From NCBI GenBank assembly GCA_946811695.1, contig OX328124.1, positions 91,257,696 through 91,321,695 on the forward strand: a DNA stretch of 64,000 bases, written 5' to 3'. This document shows, one piece after another, positions 11,301 to 27,386 of this stretch; position 1 is the stretch's first letter; the number at the start of each line of letters is the position of its first letter. A model generated the notes under the pieces. The model was not told the origin of the DNA, made no database searches, and saw only the letters and a program-made list of their open reading frames with translations. The DNA is from Gonocerus acuteangulatus (taxonomy: Eukaryota; Arthropoda; Insecta; Hemiptera; Coreidae). The position numbers were made by a program, and so were the translations under genes.

Positions 11301-14300
11301 CAAACAATTTACATGTGTACATTTTATTCATATTATTATTAGATGTTAACATTTGGATGAAAATGGGAACGTGAACAAACCAAACTATTTAGATAATAAT
11401 AAGTTATTTTTAACACTAGGCTAAACACTGCCTGATTTTCACGCATTCACAGGCGAAAATTGTTTATGTGCTATGTATGGTTTTAAAGACACTGTTAGTG
11501 ATGCCCTGTCGCCAATTTTATGAAAATCTATAAGTTAACAGAAGGCGCCATTTCTGGGTCAAGGATACCTTTTATCAAGAAAGTCAAACACTTGGGAGTG
11601 ATATTAGACTCAAAACTCAAGTGGAATGAACACATAACGTATGTCTGTGAAAAGGCCAAACAGGTGCTCTGGTCCTGTCGGGGCGTGGTTGGGAGGTCCT
11701 GGGGGATCAGGCCATCGGTGGCGCACTGGATATACACCATGGTGGTAAGACCCACAATCACCTATGCGGCGCTGGTATGGTGGCATAGGTGTAAAGTGGA
11801 ACTTCACATAAAAGAATTGGATAAAATACAGAGACTAGGTTGCTTACTAGTCACTGGAGCCATGAAAACCACACCCACCAGGGCGATGGAGGTATTACTA
11901 GATCTGCGGCCTCTGCACTTAGAAGTGGAGAGGTTGGCCAGAATTTCTGCATATAAGCTTCAAGCGCAGAATCTTTCAAGCGTGATACCCTGTGGAAGTT
12001 TTAAGGAAATCCTCGCAGGAAATGATGGACTGTGTATGCTACAAATGCCTTCGGACTACATGTTACCCGTTTTTAGACTGGACAAGAGGTTCGAGGTAAT
12101 CAAAGCAGACAGAAATACTGCCCGAACCTGGCAGTCTAATCTCCCGGTTGGGGAAATTCACTGCTTCACCGACGGCTCCAAGACCCCGGAAGGAGTCGGA
12201 GCCGGAATATGGGTGGCAAGCAGAAAAGAATTGAGGATATCAATCCCGTTGGGGAAACATCCTACGGTCTTCCAGGCAGAAGTCATTGGCATAAGGACCT
12301 GCACAGAGATGCTGCTGAGAAGCGGAATTTCTCGTGCAAGAGTCAATATACACTCTGACAGCCAGGCAGCAATATCAGCCATCGAGAGCACCTGCATTAA
12401 ATCCAAGATTGTGGATGAATGCAGGAAGATGTTAGATCGTTTGGCTGTCAGTAACCGGGTTAAATTGCACTGGGTGCCAGGACACTCAGATATACTAGGA
12501 AATGAGGAAGCTGATAAGCTGGCAAGACAGGGGGCCAAGGAGTCCTTTTGTGGGCCAGAACCAGCTTGTGGAATATCGCTAACCCTAGCAAAAGGTATAA
12601 TTAATGACTGGGCGAGGCTACAACATCTAGGCGTTTGGCAAAGAGTCCAAACGCAAAGACAGTCAAAGCGTTTCCTAAACCAAATTGACGAAGCACAATA
12701 GGTCGATTGGCCGCGGTGCGCTCCCACTGTGGAGGTCAGCCCGGAAATATTGTATTGTATTGTATTGTAAACCAAATTGACAGGAAACGAACAAAGATGC
12801 TTCTGTCCCTACATAGGAAAGCTATGAAGGAGACTGTGGCTCTTTACACAGGTCATGCTAAGATGAATAAACATCTATACAATATGGGCCTGGCTACAAC
12901 CTCTCTATGTAGGTTATGTGGGATAGAGGAGGAAACACCCGCACACATAATATGTGATTGCGCGGTACTCTCACGCAGGCGCTTTATGTACCTAGGATCT
13001 GTTAGAATAACTGACCCAGGAAGAGACTCTGAGCTCACACCTCAGAAGATCAGAGGGTTTGTCAGGGACGCAGGGCTGCTATAAGTGACCCAGCAGAGTG
13101 TCAGGGGCACAATAGATCTTTTAGGTCGAGTTGCTTTCCCCTCAGATAGGGGCCCTGAGTATATCTATCTATCTAACAGAAGGCGCAACAGAATTTAAAC
13201 TACCCGAAAAAAATTTCGATGCTTCTCTCTTCCAACCGTCAAAATCTTTGTTCCTAGAAAACATTTTAAAGACAATATATATCAGTACAATTTGGAGCAA
13301 CACCTAGAAACAAGAACCTTCAATTTTAACTCCTCTGGATTACGGATGGGATATTGAAGATAATATATAAACCTGTAAATGGTTTGATGGCGAACAATTC
13401 CGTCGAGTAGTTGATACGATTGTTCGAGATCAGCAATTTACTGAAGATATTAAAATTATTTATTTTCTATGTTTTATTAATGTTTAATCATTTTATCAAT
13501 AACCATAATTAGTATTTTCAGATGAAAGACAGGAAGAAGAGGATGAGCGCACAATTACTGCGGATGTGGACATTGATGATTCTGAAGGTGAAGAGTCAGA
13601 AATAGAAAACGATTGACTTTCTTTTTATTTACAAAGTGTTATTAGTATTCTATTATTATTATTATTTTTTTTTTCTATTATTATTATTATGATTAATTGT
13701 ATAATACTTTTTTATTGCCAATACAGTATTTTATACAAATAAATGATATATTTTTTTCATCATACCTTAATGCAAATACATAATATTTTTTAACGTTCAT
13801 AATAAAAATATTCATTTACAATCCATATATTCAGAAGTTGCAATCAATATAAACATGCTTTTGCTATTAAATTGTCAAAAACTATATTAAGATTCCTGAA
13901 ATTTTGTTAGTAGGTAGTATTCGTAATAAGATTGACAAAACAAATTGCCAGCTGCTTATATGTGGGTGGAAAAGATGTCTGCTGGCGGTATTAAGCGGAG
14001 CGCGCGCCCTGCGCTCAGCGCTTATACACCCCCAGCTGACAAGTTTTCCATCAAGATATGTGCAGCTGACAATGTTTTTCGCTAATTTCACTACAAATAC
14101 TAGTAACCACCAAAATTTCAGCAACCTTAAAATTAAAATGGTTTCAGAATTTTGTATTTTTGCCAAGTTTAGACCCCCAGCTGACAATCAGTCCACCGCT
14201 GGCCGGCCAGCTGACAAGTGCCAATGATTATTGTATAATGAAAGTTGTTTCTCCAAAAAATTTCATGAATCTTAAAATCGTTTCACATCATCATATTTTT

Positions 14301-17300
14301 CCTATGTTTGCAACGCCCCCGCAGCCAAACCCACCGCTACCTAGCCAGCTGACAAGTGGCACTGTTCTAGTTAAGACGAGTACAATCAATAGTGAAAAAA
14401 TGAAGAATCTTAAAAATCGTTGCATGAAATGTACACGGGCCGACGGGCTATAGGGACCGATAAAAAAGTTCGAATTATTCAAAATTCGAATTACAAAAGT
14501 TATTGAAAATAAAGGGTTAAGAAATCGAATTTCATATTTTCACATTTTTTAATTAAAAAAAAAAACAACAAACATTTCATTTAAATAAAAACAAACATTT
14601 CATGAATTGATGATTTCGTACATAAGTAATAAATAATTTATCAAAAAAGTAAAAATTAAAGTCTATTTTTTTGAAAAAAGTCATTTTCATGGGCAAGATT
14701 TTTTTTCTTTATTTTTCAGGTAAGTTGGTAAAGTGTTAGGAGGAATTCCAAAGTCCTTGGCAATTTCAGATTTTTTCTTTATTCCTTTTTCAACTTCTTT
14801 AATCGCAGCTATTTTCTCTGACAACGTTTATGCAGTGATGTAGGGTGGGTAAATACCCAGTGGGTAGGTAAATATAAATTGGGTATTTACCCACAGGGAA
14901 GGTAAATACCTAAAAAGTGGGTATTTTCAGTTTTTGAGCTTGATACAACTTCTTTGAATATTTTTTGCTGCAAACAAGGACTGAAACTTACCCATTTGAT
15001 CATAAAAGCTTAATGAACATTAATACTTACCCAGTAATATTTTAAAGAAAGTTAAAAGTCGGTCCGGATATTTATGGGTATTTACAACTATATGTATATC
15101 TATGAATTTTAATGATTACTTTTACAGTGGTGAAGGTTAATTTTATTTTAAAAAGGTTTTAATGAAGCATATTCAATTATTAAGGACTTATTTAAATTTT
15201 AAAAAAGGGCCAAAAACATTTTTAATGTTTATTATAATAGTTCAAAACCATTTCAAGTTAAGTTTAAGTTTGTGATCCTTGTTAATATTATTTTTTTTTC
15301 TTTTTTTCGGCGCATCGACATAATTCTTGGCCATTAGCGCCGAGATCCAGGGTGCAACCAGGAATTTTCTCAGCGAGCCCTGACATGAGAAAATTTCTGG
15401 CGCCGGTGGGGATCGAACCCACCATCCCCCGCTTATGAATCTAGCGCGCTAGCCACTAGACCACGGGAGACCCCCCTTGTTAATATTATTTGAAATTATG
15501 CTCATACAGTAGTAACAACATAACAGTAAGCGGAAATCTCACCAGAAATGAAAAGGTAGCTTCTTGATGACAGAGTGTTTTGAGTTGGGAAACTAGTTAA
15601 CATCCTTGATCCAATTGTTGAACTTATCACTGCCATTCAGTTAAATGCCCCTTTGATCCACACAGTTCATAAGAGATTTAAGAATTACTGAAAACTCTTC
15701 AACAAGAAACCCAGAATCTTCTCTTCAAAAAAACGGAGGAAAAAATTGTGTTAACAAAATGGGAGAAACGCATTCAGTTTGGTGTTGGAAACGCACATCT
15801 TGCTGCAGACTTGTTGAACTCTTCCATTTGTTTTTTGTGTGAGTTAGGCAGAAGCATGGGATTGAAATCAGTCGACCTTCGGAAAAACATAGCTGGCTAT
15901 AGGGACCAAGAGGGATTATGGCAAAGATCCTTTGTTTGGGAAGGCCTTGAAGACAATGACAAAGAAAATAATAAAATAAGTCCCATGTTATGGTGGAGAG
16001 GCTTGAAAGGTACATGTGTTTTGATCAATGAGCAGATAACTTAATTTGAGTTTTGAGAAATTGAGATAATCCTAGTCCAAAGTTTTATCTGAGGCTACAT
16101 TTTTGTGAATGCAGTACACTAGTATCAAATTTAGGCAAACAACTTGTTTTATTGGTAGTCGGAAGGTCCATGGCAAATTTTCAGGTAATAATTTATTATT
16201 TATTATCCTCTCAGTGATCCTATTTTATAATTTATTATTGTTTTAATAGTTTCTCAGTGTTGCAATAGCTCTAAACTGGCAAGATCCATGACATTTTACA
16301 ATATTCGATTACTAAGTCGCGGTTTAGTTAAATACCCGGGTATTTATGAAATTGGTTATTTACCCTTAAGAATAAATACCCGGGTATTTTACAACACTGT
16401 GTTTATGACAAAGTTTTATAACTTCTAGGCTTCGACATCTTAAATCAACAACTCACTGAATTGCACTGTACACCAGAAATTCAAGGCACAAACAATAAAA
16501 CAGATCAAGGCGCTGACTGAGTTACAACTGAATAAGAAATGAAGATTAGTGTGAGGGAATTATAGGATAAAACGACAAGATGGAACTATAACAACCCCTG
16601 GAAGGGAGGAAGCGCGACCCACCACTTTGCAGAACTCCTAGAGTCCAAGAACTAGACTTTGAGACCACTGCGCTTCTTGTCCCGGAACCCCTACATCCGT
16701 ATCTTACTATCCTTCTTACCTCAGAGGGCAATATTTTCACAAGATTTAAGATCGACCGCCTCTCTGTCCACTTCCCATTGGAGGTACAGACTCGTAAAAA
16801 CTTCGAATTATCCAAAATTTTATTCGAATTAACATCGATTTTTTTACATTGTGTATGCCCTAAATTCTAGGGACTGAGAGAGATATTCGAATTAAAGACG
16901 ATTTCGAATTATCGAAGTTCGAATTACCCATGTTCCACTGTACTTCCTAACATTCTATGAAATTATTCAATAAGAGTTAGCAGTTGTATCTGTTATTTCT
17001 AACTGCTAATCATTATTAGCATTTGCAGTTTGAACGGTTAACAGAAAATAGTGCTATTGCCCATCACTGGCATCAAAAGCAAAGTTAATTACGCATGACC
17101 TGTACAACTCCCGTGTATTCAATTCAGCGGTTAAGTGAGACAAATGAATTGTTTCTCCAAAGTCAAAATTGTGAAATAGATAGAAATGCATACTTTTATA
17201 AGTCCAAAATAAATTACGGTTTAAATCTTGTTATGCTGATTAAGTGAGAAAATATGAATTGGTTCTCCAAGATCTAAATTGCTTGCCTTGTGGCAGTAAT

Positions 17301-17760
17301 AAAATATCTGAAAACTTCAAATTTGTCAGTTTGTTGAAATTTAACTTATTAATCTTTACATTATTTAAGACACTGCTGCTTTGTTTCATTTTATCCATAA
17401 CAATTTTTTACAAGTTATACTTTCTTTTTTCTTAATAACTTATCATCGATTGAAGAAGTTATTTCACACTTCTTGTGTTTCCTGTCTCAGCAAGTATTGG
17501 ACCACAACAGCTGAATTCTGCATTTTTATAGACAACTCAGATAATTTTTACTGTTTTAATTTGTAGATTTTCTTGGTTGCTGCAAAGAAAATGGACTGAC
17601 CATGGTGATTAATTGCAGAAAAGAGAATTCAATCATGAAAGAATGCCTGGCACATTGGTATAATGATACCGAGTTCAGAAATCAGTGCAAAGAGGAATAT
17701 TTGAAGGAAAGATCAGAATATCGAAGAACTGGTATTGGGAAGAAAAAAATAAAACAATAA
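7639..17760 (+). CDS. CMC1: Cytochrome oxidase assembly protein CMC1 (twin Cx9C)
   Basis: Three coding exons: 7639-7699, 8435-8539 and 17567-17760. All introns are GT-AG and the phases agree (both junctions split a codon after its first base). The protein has 119 residues. The motif GDPDDRSLRKVEIEVLIPK in exon 2 and the twin Cx9C pairs C50/C60 and C72/C82 (exons 2-3) identify CMC1. Known role: a small intermembrane-space protein, oxidised by MIA40, that stabilises newly made COX1 in complex IV assembly. The C50/C60 pair is split by intron 2. The short first exon encodes SDPKN-like sequence followed by LGPHGLG, usual for insect homologues. Oddity: intron 2 is 9027 bp, almost wholly a stack of nested transposons, while intron 1 is 735 bp. 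A poly(A) signal candidate lies in the 'caataaataaa' run at the stop. Confidence 0.92.
8240..8321. repeat. (TA)n(TG)n microsatellite
   Basis: About 26 TA units are followed by about 14 TG units in CMC1 intron 1. The apparent 69-codon frame across it is low-complexity and not a gene. Confidence 0.95.
10026..10954. repeat. Insertion in the left foldback arm, with repeat D copies
   Basis: This segment is absent from the right arm. It has a full copy of dispersed repeat D at 10668-10945, a partial copy at 10277-10365, and a local direct duplication of 'gtacaattgcgttgataaag' at 10272-10311. The apparent frames on the - strand (10154-10523) are not recognised. Confidence 0.6.
11550..13084 (+). pseudogene. 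LINE reverse transcriptase C-terminus and RNase H, broken
   Basis: The first frame (to 12701) begins within the RT thumb region (VKHLGVILDSKLKW, then LVWWHRC). RNase H follows from about 12160, with the acidic residues in FTDGSKTP, AEVIGIRTC and IHSDSQAA and the late GNEEADKLA motif all visible. A 78-bp insertion with a 14-bp duplication shifts the frame. The second frame (12768-13084) holds the C-terminal C-x2-C...H...C zinc-knuckle-like motif (CRLCG, HIICDC). The protein is N-terminally truncated and split, so it cannot be functional. The ATG at 11520 lies in the flanking foldback sequence and is fortuitous. Confidence 0.88.
12690..12767 (+). mobile_element. 78-bp retro-insertion within the LINE
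   Basis: Flanked by a 14-bp duplication TAAACCAAATTGAC (12676-12689 and 12768-12781). It has a GC-rich body (CCGCGGTGCGCTCCCAC) and a tail of repeated ATTGT units. This fits a severely 5'-truncated LINE or SINE tail. It breaks the host reading frame by 92 bp in total. Confidence 0.85.
13520..13616 (+). pseudogene. Acidic C-terminal exon-like remnant in the foldback arm
   Basis: 'attttcag' at 13515-13522 is followed by an open frame rich in Asp/Glu (DERQEEEDERTI... ending SEIEND) and a TGA stop. A diverged inverted copy lies at about 11080-11180. It resembles the last exon of a gene once carried by the foldback element. No protein family is assigned. Confidence 0.35.
15294..15474 (-). mobile_element. 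tRNA-derived SINE, family A (with target duplication)
   Basis: Read on the - strand: GGTCTCCCGTGGTCTAGTGG (A-box region) then GGTTCGATCCC (B box), a family-specific body and a poly(A) tail (poly-T at the left). It is flanked by a 17-bp duplication CCTTGTTAATATTATTT (15277-15293 and 15475-15491). The tRNA-like part is the SINE head, not a tRNA gene. Confidence 0.92.
15608..16044 (+). pseudogene. Decayed hAT transposase C-terminal fragment
   Basis: A frame with 'PIVELITAIQL', then after stops 'NAHLAADLLN' and 'SPMLWWRGLKG', resembles the hAT dimerisation region, where a Leu-rich H-x-A-A-x-L-L-x-P stretch precedes a WW motif. The typical ERxFS tail is not found. Assignment rests partly on the surrounding 8-bp duplication. 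Confidence 0.5.
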
Positions 17761-18280
17761 ATAAAAAAAAAGAGCTCTTGTGTATAAATATTGTTAAACA
17801 TTACCATTATAATATTCTTAGTATATCCAATATTGTTATGTTCATTAATAAAACCACTAGCCTATGAAAAACATTCTAAAGAGAATTCCATTTCCTTGCA
17901 GTAAATTATAAGACTTCATATTTTCATAAAACATGTACATTTGATAGTTGGTTGTTTAGTGAAGAACTGGAACATTACAGATAAAGTACCATACGCCCAA
18001 ATTATAAGCAAAAAAATTGCTAAATTGAAAATGTTGTCTTAAACTACTTTCCCAGGCTTGGTTATTGTTTTCCAGTTTAGTTTCATCTCCCATGATATAT
18101 ATTTTGATTCAAGTAACAGATGGGAGTAATTGGTAATATAGCTTTGTGATAATAACGGTTTTTTTTTGGTTTTTTTTTTGTGTGTTTTTTAATAATTTAA
18201 ACAACTCATTTAACTTGTTCAATACAATCATTTGAAGTAACAAACAGGTCTGTGGTAGCTGAAGTAGCTTACATAATTCT
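17761..18280. other. CMC1 3' flank, no gene
   Basis: AT-rich, with an ATTAATAAAAC motif at about 17843 as an alternative poly(A) signal and T-rich tracts at 18160-18190. Confidence 0.5.
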
Positions 18281-18581
18281 TCAAATCAATCTTTTCAATA
18301 TGGCTTGCAAAAATCTGTATTTGTCTTCAGCATTAATCCAAAGATTTCCCCGTACGTTGAAAATGCCAGTAAAAATTATAAGGATGGTGTGATATTCTCT
18401 TTTATCAACAACTTTGAATACCTCTGCCCCTCTTGGCATATAGGCCATCAGATTCAGTTTGAAGAAAGCCCCCAGATCATTGTTCCTGTACTCCAGCCTA
18501 ATGTAAAAAACAGTATGTAGTTTGTGAGTAGTTGATGCGTAAAAATTTGTTAAAGTTTCACACAAGAGCCCTGTATTTATG

Positions 18582-18646
<65 letters not shown>

Positions 18647-18986
18647 GCAGTCCCGTAACAGGCCACGAGGGCCCTGAGGGGCAGATACTACTATAGAGGT
18701 ATCTGATTCATGACCATACGGCACACTAGGGAGATAGTGTGGTCAGTACTATGCTCCGGCCGCCTGATTTTCCCCTTGGCTGCTTCGACTGCTGGAGTCA
18801 TTAGCACCCAAGGTACCCATTATTAAATTAATTAATGGCTGGGTCGGCCTAGCGACACTCAGGGAGGCCGAATTCAACCCATGAACGAAGACACTAGAAG
18901 AAAAAATCTTTAGTGCTTACTCGGGATTTGAACTCAGGCCTCCAGCTTATTAGTCCAGTGCTCTACCACTGAGCTAACCTCGCCCC

Positions 18987-19056
<70 letters not shown>

Positions 19057-19143
19057 TACCTTTTTTAGCAGAATTTCCCCAAAACTCTTAATGTTCTGAA
19101 TTTCTTCATTTACGATAACAAGAGTGGTTTCTACCGCCAACAT
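18281..19143 (-). CDS. Candidate two-exon gene, unknown function
   Basis: A possible first exon (19060-19143) encodes MLAVETTLVIVNEEIQNIKS and ends at a GT donor, in phase 0. A good acceptor 'tttttacattag' precedes 18508. Two readings exist. In the phase-matched frame the protein stops after six more codons (34 residues in all). In the frame that stays open to 18281 the exon would encode about 75 residues (NLMAYMPRGAEVFKVVDKR and following), but its phase does not match this first exon. The intervening intron holds a SINE between two TA tracts. I recognise no family, and this may be an untranslated or pseudogene relic. Confidence 0.25.
18643..18987 (-). mobile_element. tRNA-derived SINE, family B, inserted in a TA microsatellite
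   Basis: On the - strand it starts GGGGGCGAGGTTAGCTCAGT (A-box) with GAGTTCAAATCC (B-box), then a long body that matches 24005-24330. It is bounded on both sides by (TA)n: 18588-18642 and about 18988-19050. The TA tract seems to be the target, duplicated or expanded. Confidence 0.85.
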
Positions 19144-19827
19144 TAACAAAGAGCAAGTCGCTACTTGTGCGAGCTCTTAAAATCAATAAATACAATCCAA
19201 TGACAGAAAGTATTAGTTGAATTTCACTACACACCAAAGTAACACATTTCTGTAACAATTGCTGTTACTTAACCCTCTATAATAAATGTGTGTTCCACGC
19301 TTAAAGAAGCATAAGCATGTTTGATACACTCAAAACATGCATAAAATTCTTAATAATCAAAAAGTAATAAAGGTATTATATAAGTTGTTTAGTTTCTTCC
19401 TTTATTTAATACTTAATTTAATTCTTTAATGAACACTAATCACAAAAATTGTTTTAGAAATCAAACTATCATAATTAACACAAATAGAAATTCTTTAATT
19501 ACAATTAAGTTAAACAAGTATTTAAAATGTGTTTATAGTCTTCTATTTTTTTGAAAAAAAAAACAAGATGAAAGGATATTCTAAAGAATTGAAAAGCCAG
19601 TTTTGTATACAATCATTTAATATTAATGTTATTGTGTCTGTATCATGGCCCTGCCATAAATGTGCTTGGATAACATTATTTCATTAATGCTACATTTAAA
19701 AATTTGCTGATTTTTTTTTTACATAGTATAGTATCAACATGTAAGTTGAAGAATTACATTCTGTTAAGGGAATCACTCTTTTTTACAAGCATAGGACTGC
19801 TCTACTAAGAAATTAGGTTAGCAAAGT

Positions 19828-26953
<7,126 letters not shown>

Positions 26954-27386
26954 TTCTTTTAAACATACTCCAACATAGATCTAATTATCTATAATATTAA
27001 GGTAAAGAGTTTTGGGACATGTTATAATGAAACGCCGGCTCAAGTTGTAATAAAAACATTAGCCAAACTACACCTAAACGCTTCCTGGACTACATCAATG
27101 GACCTAGTACTAACTGCATCTGCTCTTATCAATGTTATCATGAATGGCAACAGGATTCCATGAAAAATAATGACTAATACAAAGGTTACTACTTGATAAC
27201 CTTTAAGAGGTTTCATTCGGTTCAAAAGCTCTGTCAGTTGAAACTACGTTTTTATTAGTCTGTGGTATTCATTAACTTCCGTCTAAAATTTCGTGGTTTG
27301 TCTTATTTAATCCTCAGGCTTTTTTTTGTTTAGTTTTAATAAGATATTTGTTTCTCAGTTGATCTTTTACAGCCTATTTCCTCACA
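26954..27386. promoter_or_regulatory. Shared divergent promoter region of TSEN2 and PPP1R7
   Basis: The two start codons point away from each other and are 433 bp apart. Bidirectional promoter activity is inferred from this spacing. I see no clear TATA or initiator motif. A 58-codon frame lies within it. Confidence 0.6.
27040..27216 (-). CDS. Candidate 58-residue membrane protein or upstream ORF
   Basis: ATG at 27214-27216 opens a frame of 58 codons with a hydrophobic segment (VVTFVLVIIFHGILLPFMIT) near the N-terminus, flanked by a basic MKPLKG start. It lies just upstream of TSEN2 on the same strand, so it may be an upstream ORF in that transcript, an independent small gene, or chance. No family is recognised. 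Confidence 0.25.
   Translation of the reverse strand: MKPLKGYQVVTFVLVIIFHGILLPFMITLIRADAVSTRSIDVVQEAFRCSLANVFITT

Larger units (their letters stand above)
11549..13173 (+). mobile_element. 5'-truncated non-LTR retrotransposon (LINE)
   Basis: Flanked by a 13-bp target duplication TAACAGAAGGCGC (11536-11548 and 13174-13186). It ends in a (TATC)n-like tail. The sequence encodes the C-terminal half of a reverse transcriptase and an RNase H domain, so this is a LINE of an RNase-H-bearing clade (I/Jockey-like). It inserted into the loop of the foldback element. Confidence 0.88.
9376..14452. mobile_element. Foldback-type element with ~1-kb inverted arms
   Basis: The left arm (9376-10025 plus 10955-11290) is the reverse complement of the right arm (about 13430-14452) over about 1 kb, with high similarity throughout. 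The ends read TCCATCGGCCCGTGTACATT and its inverse. TTGTCAGCTG occurs about seven times per arm in both orientations, like iterated protein-binding sites. The left arm has about 930 bp extra (10026-10954), which holds copies of repeat D. The loop is about 0.5 kb once the inserted LINE is set aside. It sits in the left terminal region of the Tigger, apparently at a CCCTAGGG site. Confidence 0.8.
14833..16399 (+). mobile_element. hAT element B, inserted in the Tigger gene
   Basis: The ends are CAGTGATGTAGGGTGGGTAA and, inverted, CAGTGTTGTAAAATACCC. The flanks CGTTTATG (14825-14832) and TGTTTATG (16400-16407) are an 8-bp duplication with one mismatch. Near both ends are palindromic runs built from GGGTATTTACC motifs. 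The interior carries a decayed hAT transposase fragment and a SINE. Confidence 0.85.
14690..16438 (-). pseudogene. Tigger/pogo transposase N-terminus, split by hAT element B
   Basis: The start is ATG at 16436-16438 (MSKPRSYKTLS). After the inserted element, the frame resumes at about 14830 with SEKIAAIKEVEKGIKKKS, then EIAKDFGIPPNTL and YLKNK, the CENP-B/pogo-type helix-turn-helix. Coding then stops near 14690. The rest of the transposase, including the DDE domain, is missing. There is an in-frame TAA near the insertion point. Only the DNA-binding half survives. Confidence 0.8.
9346..16940 (-). mobile_element. Tigger/pogo-like element, second layer
   Basis: The left end is TA-CAGTAGAACTTGGATAATTC and the right end, read on the other strand, is TA-CAGTGGAACATGGGTAATTC. 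Both are followed by repeated AATTCGAA blocks, and TA lies on both sides (9344-9345, 16941-16942). This is the layout of pogo/Tigger elements. The transposase gene starts at 16438 and runs on the - strand. Only its N-terminal part remains, so this is an internally deleted copy. The element is interrupted by the foldback element in its left terminal region and by hAT element B inside the coding region. Confidence 0.8.
8844..17069. mobile_element. hAT-like element A, outer layer of the nested stack
   Basis: The left end TAGTGATGGGTTGCTATTAG and the right end (reverse complement CAGTGATGGGCAATAGCA) are inverted. Inner blocks 'agcagttaat' and 'aacagat' also agree. The flanks GCATTAAT (8836-8843) and GCATCAAA (17070-17077) look like a decayed 8-bp duplication (6 of 8). 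Its own sequence is about 500 bp on the left and 130 bp on the right. The rest is the inserted Tigger. No transposase of its own remains. Confidence 0.65.

Noticed and set aside
11520..11548. ATG at 11520 as the start of a host gene
   Set aside because: It lies in the foldback element just before the LINE's target duplication. The frame is joined to the LINE by chance.
15410..15474. tRNA-like sequence with A and B boxes, on the - strand
   Set aside because: The same body and tail occur at 20498-20688 and 40151-40338, with target duplications. These are SINE heads, not tRNA genes. The same applies to 24005 and 55641.
18305..18520. 71-codon + strand frame
   Set aside because: It is antisense to the more protein-like - strand frame and has no support of its own.
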